Of a stretch of DNA of 64,000 bases, positions 60,901-64,000 are shown piece after piece; the first letter of the stretch is position 1, and the number at the start of each line of letters is the position of its first letter. Under the pieces are notes generated by a model. The model was not told where the DNA came from, searched no databases, and worked only from the letters and a program-made list of their open reading frames with translations. This DNA is from Pokkaliibacter sp046614695 (lineage in GTDB: Bacteria > Pseudomonadota > Gammaproteobacteria > Pseudomonadales > Balneatricaceae), in contig NZ_JBKKHQ010000028.1 of the NCBI RefSeq assembly GCF_046614695.1, positions 43,522-107,521 on the forward strand, read 5' to 3'. The translations under genes and the position numbers were made by a program.

Positions 60901-63636
60901 GGGTAATGACATCGGTTGCCAACGCGTCGCACGGCGGCCTGCCAGCGGATGGTTCCATTCGCCCTTTGGCATCTGATAAACAGCACCATTGGCAGTCACG
61001 CCAATCAGGTTCTGATCACGATCCATATGAATTTGGGCAAGCTTCTCGCCTGCTGGAATCCCCAGCGCCGGCAACTTCACCGTTTGGCGCATCGCCCGGT
61101 TATGCGCCTGAGAATTCATGCGCACATGAGCGCTTCCTTCACTGTCCAGACCCACATAATGGTGATTATCGATCACTGCGGCTGAGATAAAACGATCGCT
61201 CTCTTCAGCTCCCATGGCTGAACGGCCGAGCTTCGGCTGATTACGCTGCATAGGAATGCTGTAGATGCTGCTTCCCAGCACATAGCGGTCGGTTACGTCC
61301 GCCGCCTGGAAGCTGCGGAGCTGTCCATCTACGACTGCATAGCTATTGCCATCCAGCCCTCGCGTAATGGCACTGAACTTCTTGCCATTATCCAGGGTGC
61401 GCCAGTCGCCTGAGAGAGGATCCTTATAAGACACCCGGCCTTCTTCGCCAAGGCGCATAGAACCGAAACGCTCCTGATGAACATAGCTGCCAGCAACGTC
61501 ACGTGAAGTCAGCCCCTGCGTATGATGGCTGACAAATGAGTCACCGATATTCCATCCGGCTTTAACGTCATCCGGGCTCTTAACAGGACACGTATGGCTC
61601 TGTCCTTTTTCATCCTTAATAACGGTATTCAACTGGCCGCGGCTATCGTTAAAGAAGCCAGTCACACTCTGATCTTTGCTAAGACCCGGAACATTTACAT
61701 CCTGACGGGAGAATGCCACAGGCTGGCCACTCTGTCTGGCAGCATCGATAGATGCCATGGTGGTGGTAAAAAGAACACCATGCGCATCGGCCAGATAGAC
61801 GTGATCATCGTCAACAGCCACATGCTTGATTGAGCCGGCCTTTGCTGGTGGATGCTCTTCATCGACACGAAAATCATTCACCGTGAAAGCAATACGCTGC
61901 TCTTCTCCCGAAAGCGGGTTTAGCATACGGAGAGACTGGCCTGACTCGCTCTTGGTCACAACTGTGAGCTGGCGCTGACCATTTTGATGATAGGCGCTAA
62001 TCGCATCTTTGGTCTGAAACAACACTTTGCCATCAGCCGTCAGATCGACAATGCTACGCTCCTGACCCACATCAACCTGAGCAGTAATTCGACCGGCACT
62101 GGTTTGCAGTGATTTCCAACGGTCGCTTTGCTCACCGGTATCAACCCGGCTCCATTGTTGCTCTTGTGCAGCAAATGACATGAGCTGCTGATCATGGAGG
62201 CGAAAGGTATTGCCGGCAGCATCCTTGTGCACTCGGCTCATCAAAGCCTCATGCTCATAACCCGGCAAATCCAGCTCACCCGAGGCCGCGGGCAGAGAGC
62301 TATGCATTGCCGTCATACTGGCGGGCGTGCTCGATAAATAATGCACCAAACCTTCCCGATCTTTTAATAAAGCGCGGCTCTGCCCGTTGGTTTCACCATT
62401 GGCAAGCGTACTTACCTGCTCGAATCGGCGATCATTTCCGGCAACGGTTTCCTCAAGCAAGGTTTTCATTTCAGGTGAAGTCTCTGGCCCATACGCCAGA
62501 CGCCCTTCACTATCCACCTTAAGCTTGAAACGCGTCCCCTGCCCGGACAACACTTCTGGCGATGCGACTACACCTGGACGACGCTTTTTGAGCGTGCTGC
62601 TAGTGTGATCTTTAGTGACCCAATTATCGAGACGGCTAAACGGATTCCGACTCGGCCTTTTTACTTCGCTATTCGAGAGAGCACCGTTGGGAACAGCGGT
62701 GTTAACCGGCTCTTGGCTTCTTGCTTGACGCAGTGCCGCACGCTGCTCGGTCAGGCCCGAAAAAGGCTGAGGCATCTGAGAGCGAACTCCCTGACGAATC
62801 TGTGCGATGGAGCGCGGCGGTCTAAACTCAGTACTCGGGTTAGCACTCACCGGATCCAGCGGTTCCTTGGGCGGCCGTGGCGGTGGGTTTTGGTTTGAGT
62901 ATTGCGAGGGAAGATAGTTATTAAGTAATTCATCCTCCCACGCATAGGGGTTCTGTGCAGAACGTCCTGAAGAGCGCCTGCTGGACTCTGCCGCATTAAG
63001 CCCTTGCTCGCTACCTCTTAAATGTTGTGAAGATGACGAGCTTGGGCTGTGCAGATGACCGAGTAACGAATCTCTGAGCTGCGGCTTTAAATGATCACGA
63101 TAAAACAGCTCCGGATGATCATCAAAAGGGGTTCTTGTGACAGCCGGGGATGCTACCGACACGCGATGTTCTGCACGCGGCGAGTGCTGTTGTGCTGGAG
63201 TCGCGGCAAACGCGCGCTCATCGCGCGGCTGTAGCGGCGCAGGAGCTGACCGGATAGCTGGGCCTCGAAGCGGATTACATTGAGCCAATGACGACGCGGA
63301 AGACGCAGGGCTCAGGCGTGGAGAGATATTTGATGCTCCCGCTTTATTTTCCCCCTTAAAGCGCTCTTTGAGGGCAGTAAAGGAAAGGTAGCGATGTTTA
63401 TGTTTACCTGTCTCTGCAGCCTGCTTTAAGGATGGTGGCTGTGCAGATGCAGTAAGACGATCAACCTTATCTGCACGAGTGGCAGGCGCAGGTGATTGCT
63501 GCAGCTGTCCACGCTGCAGTCCAGATGTCATTCTTGAGGAGTCCAACGCAGCAACGTGCGATGAACGATTGAAAACTTTGCTAAGCAACCGACTAAGTCC
63601 GTTCAAGTACCGAGTCAAAAAAGCGTACAGCTCCAT
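57928..63636 (-). CDS. AvrE/DspE family type III secretion effector
   Basis: This is a protein of 1902 residues that I recognise as AvrE family by many aligned blocks along its second half. Examples are IQHSYRGREGLSGVYEEA, SDIALGRRRDTHDEHSLVKS, NPVKVYTDMGHASYGDLEAN and the C-terminal FVGGKSSSNVGLEK region. The first 400 or so residues are Ser, Pro and Arg-rich and look disordered, as in secreted effectors; a propeller-like middle and the conserved barrel-forming part follow. AvrE proteins of plant pathogens enter host cells by type III secretion and form water and solute channels. No AvrF/DspF-type chaperone gene or secretion gene is nearby. The start at 63636 lacks a clear ribosome binding site, and no hrp box was found. 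Confidence 0.88.
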   Translation of the reverse strand: MELYAFLTRYLNGLSRLLSKVFNRSSHVAALDSSRMTSGLQRGQLQQSPAPATRADKVDRLTASAQPPSLKQAAETGKHKHRYLSFTALKERFKGENKAGASNISPRLSPASSASSLAQCNPLRGPAIRSAPAPLQPRDERAFAATPAQQHSPRAEHRVSVASPAVTRTPFDDHPELFYRDHLKPQLRDSLLGHLHSPSSSSSQHLRGSEQGLNAAESSRRSSGRSAQNPYAWEDELLNNYLPSQYSNQNPPPRPPKEPLDPVSANPSTEFRPPRSIAQIRQGVRSQMPQPFSGLTEQRAALRQARSQEPVNTAVPNGALSNSEVKRPSRNPFSRLDNWVTKDHTSSTLKKRRPGVVASPEVLSGQGTRFKLKVDSEGRLAYGPETSPEMKTLLEETVAGNDRRFEQVSTLANGETNGQSRALLKDREGLVHYLSSTPASMTAMHSSLPAASGELDLPGYEHEALMSRVHKDAAGNTFRLHDQQLMSFAAQEQQWSRVDTGEQSDRWKSLQTSAGRITAQVDVGQERSIVDLTADGKVLFQTKDAISAYHQNGQRQLTVVTKSESGQSLRMLNPLSGEEQRIAFTVNDFRVDEEHPPAKAGSIKHVAVDDDHVYLADAHGVLFTTTMASIDAARQSGQPVAFSRQDVNVPGLSKDQSVTGFFNDSRGQLNTVIKDEKGQSHTCPVKSPDDVKAGWNIGDSFVSHHTQGLTSRDVAGSYVHQERFGSMRLGEEGRVSYKDPLSGDWRTLDNGKKFSAITRGLDGNSYAVVDGQLRSFQAADVTDRYVLGSSIYSIPMQRNQPKLGRSAMGAEESDRFISAAVIDNHHYVGLDSEGSAHVRMNSQAHNRAMRQTVKLPALGIPAGEKLAQIHMDRDQNLIGVTANGAVYQMPKGEWNHPLAGRRATRWQPMSLPMLPLINTPKITSALSSRQELSLSLNGESFTLKDGQWQAGSLPESRTSNLNSRFDQAFTRLSQAEKSMKVRGREMRFTMGLAGFNNAEKTASVQSGFRERLRAHYVRMDMSTPRPVKIAGDAIQHSYRGREGLSGVYEEAARINHEMESLSGQQGRRAEDIHQRLSSLEVSGKRGQPGCSLGEEGQRLLDEIRLFTDEVDRSSFRLLSNIANHAGLTDKHGQLKAEAKAKHQHGIHSAKGHNLAQELKTLWDQQGLSSTTTGKMLEQLHERGIDLSHSKSDIALGRRRDTHDEHSLVKSRLSFNTLTLMKMQPILAKLEMYAAGNAAPSERQMNRLWEDLSALRDEQYRDNPVKVYTDMGHASYGDLEANYDVVKGFMKALRKDDHGVTMTSRSALDAKNREELRQTLKEVLGHLREGETLSLGRAYEAGVSTMYVPGKEGVVFTNAVAGANSGVNRAMTITRDENEIYISFARNKAQGITGGAYIGKNVMPLMAGLDVNDPDFSSKFKMDVGNDRDASLDVRAGITVSNTLTHAARHGLEFRINEAELDNFVDRLMDSNIEQISPKELLELGFDHRNRHGHTVSFSVDLVGKFGLRAAVGGTGSEANPGFKLRGEAGVGFANNMLSFTHTRDKENGEAIHRQTANNRAELFNKTQMSAGLTAQGVTSPRVNRNGDSLQQFSSFTGIEAKLSFEDASSRQVDVQIQEPGGLPFDSIKTVLSTLSSAFTDAPTQRLLNDVKNDNSLDGTSTLARHERDLNKLRRLHSYFTNMPTVNMAQRSAVTQMEDTLTAGLAHKNHSMVLGKEVKYSTHFSNLARLTQDNIVEVLLSHIDDERAMSNAERLRVYAEQDPNFAALLKHLQDTPRARCKVTMELRADIKQKASRMLAQNKISAADIALLMKDPKNLRIKDFKVLAMTGLNETFNAPALFVGGKSSSNVGLEKLIGKVKFHYGEEDTGMPLQFSFLGESAHGKETLRDAAQRLATQAHQQIA

Positions 63637-63936
63637 GCCATGGCTTTATTTGAGGTACAGGGTGATTACTCACGCAAAGATAACTGAGGAAAATGTCGCT
63701 TTTATTTCAAAATCATGTAGATCAAAAAAGTATTTTCGAAGAGCAACTTTCTACAGATAAATGAACGAAAACCACTAATTCATCTCGAGCAAAAATGCCA
63801 CGGCATTAGCTGACTGGTCGTCAGAAGAACTTCTGCTCAGGGAAGAAGGTGTATTAGAGACCGGTTACTCGGTACTACAGAATTTTTTAAGCTCTTAGAA
63901 TGAGCTTTCAGGAGGGCGTTATATTTTTCCAAGCAT
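63637..63936. other. Gap between the AvrE-family gene and the rRNA operon terminator
   Basis: These 300 bases upstream of the effector gene are AT-rich. They should hold its promoter, but I saw no GGAACC...CCAC hrp box on the minus strand and no second gene. Confidence 0.4.
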
Positions 63937-63970
63937 AAAAAAACACCCTGACCATCTCTGATCAGGGTGT
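63937..63970 (-). terminator. rRNA operon terminator
   Basis: ACACCCTGA/TCAGGGTGT forms a 9-base stem, followed on the minus strand by a run of T. It lies about ten bases beyond the 5S rRNA end. Confidence 0.88.
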
Positions 63971-63979
63971 CGGTGTTGG

Positions 63980-64000
63980 ATGCCTGGCAATGACCTACTC
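63980..64000 (-). rRNA. rrf: 5S rRNA 3' end (partial)
   Basis: On the minus strand the last 21 bases read GAGTAGGTCATTGCCAGGCAT, the usual gammaproteobacterial 5S 3' end. The rest lies beyond the window. A terminator follows directly, so this is the end of an rrn operon. Confidence 0.85.

Noticed and set aside
63637..63936. hrp box driving the AvrE-family gene
   Set aside because: No GGAACC followed by 15-16 bases and CCAC was found on the minus strand upstream of the start.
1..64000. CRISPR arrays and insertion sequences
   Set aside because: I saw no regularly spaced repeats, no cas genes and no transposase frame or terminal inverted repeats in the window.

Overview
The window reads as chromosome of a gammaproteobacterium, probably an Oceanospirillales or Pseudomonas-like heterotroph. 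The evidence is a tmRNA tag reading ANDENYALAA, a mutS-fdxA pair, a GbdR regulator close to the Pseudomonas form, and rpe-gph-trpGDC linkage. Most of the sequence is moderately GC-rich core or metabolic DNA. The stretch from about 41.4 to 57.9 kb is visibly richer in A and T in places and looks acquired. A 5S rRNA 3' end enters from the right edge on the minus strand.

Layout. 0-5.5 kb: an amino-acid type ABC permease (cut by the edge) diverges from a LysR regulator, followed by an operon of flavin monooxygenase, Rid-family protein, DUF1028 protein and M20 deacylase. This looks like an uptake-and-degradation pathway for an unknown N-substituted amino compound. 5.5-27 kb: housekeeping and regulatory genes. 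These are an exported tail-collar protein, mutS, fdxA, OsmC, trpGDC without trpE, a diguanylate cyclase, gph, rpe, a DUF3530 protein, cdd, a YaiI-family gene, a probable pseudo-esterase, ppiC, a hybrid histidine kinase, then gbdR, purU and sdaA (glycine betaine, one-carbon and serine catabolism) and a membrane protein. 27-40.9 kb: a ten-gene minus-strand operon for oxidative use of L-arabinose and D-galactose (ChvE/GguAB importer, dehydrogenase, dehydratase, the GguC/AraD1 and semialdehyde dehydrogenase branch, the DgoK/DgoA branch, lactonase), its divergent GbpR-like LysR regulator, and a LysE exporter.

41.0-41.35 kb holds ssrA (tmRNA), a common insertion site for islands. Directly behind it, 41.8-57.9 kb is one tightly packed eight-gene operon: WYL regulator, giant DUF1998 helicase, SNF2 helicase, N6-adenine methylase, DUF3696 ATPase, PIN-like protein, HNH endonuclease and a solitary Mrr_N winged-helix protein. 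It reads as an anti-phage system related to class 1 DISARM and helicase-methylase-ATPase (Hma-type) sets, with an unusual effector tail.

57.9-63.6 kb carries, on the opposite strand, one 1902-residue gene of the AvrE/DspE family of type III secreted effectors, sitting between the defence operon and the end of an rRNA operon. No secretion apparatus or effector chaperone is in the window. The defence operon and the AvrE-family gene are the two most notable items.
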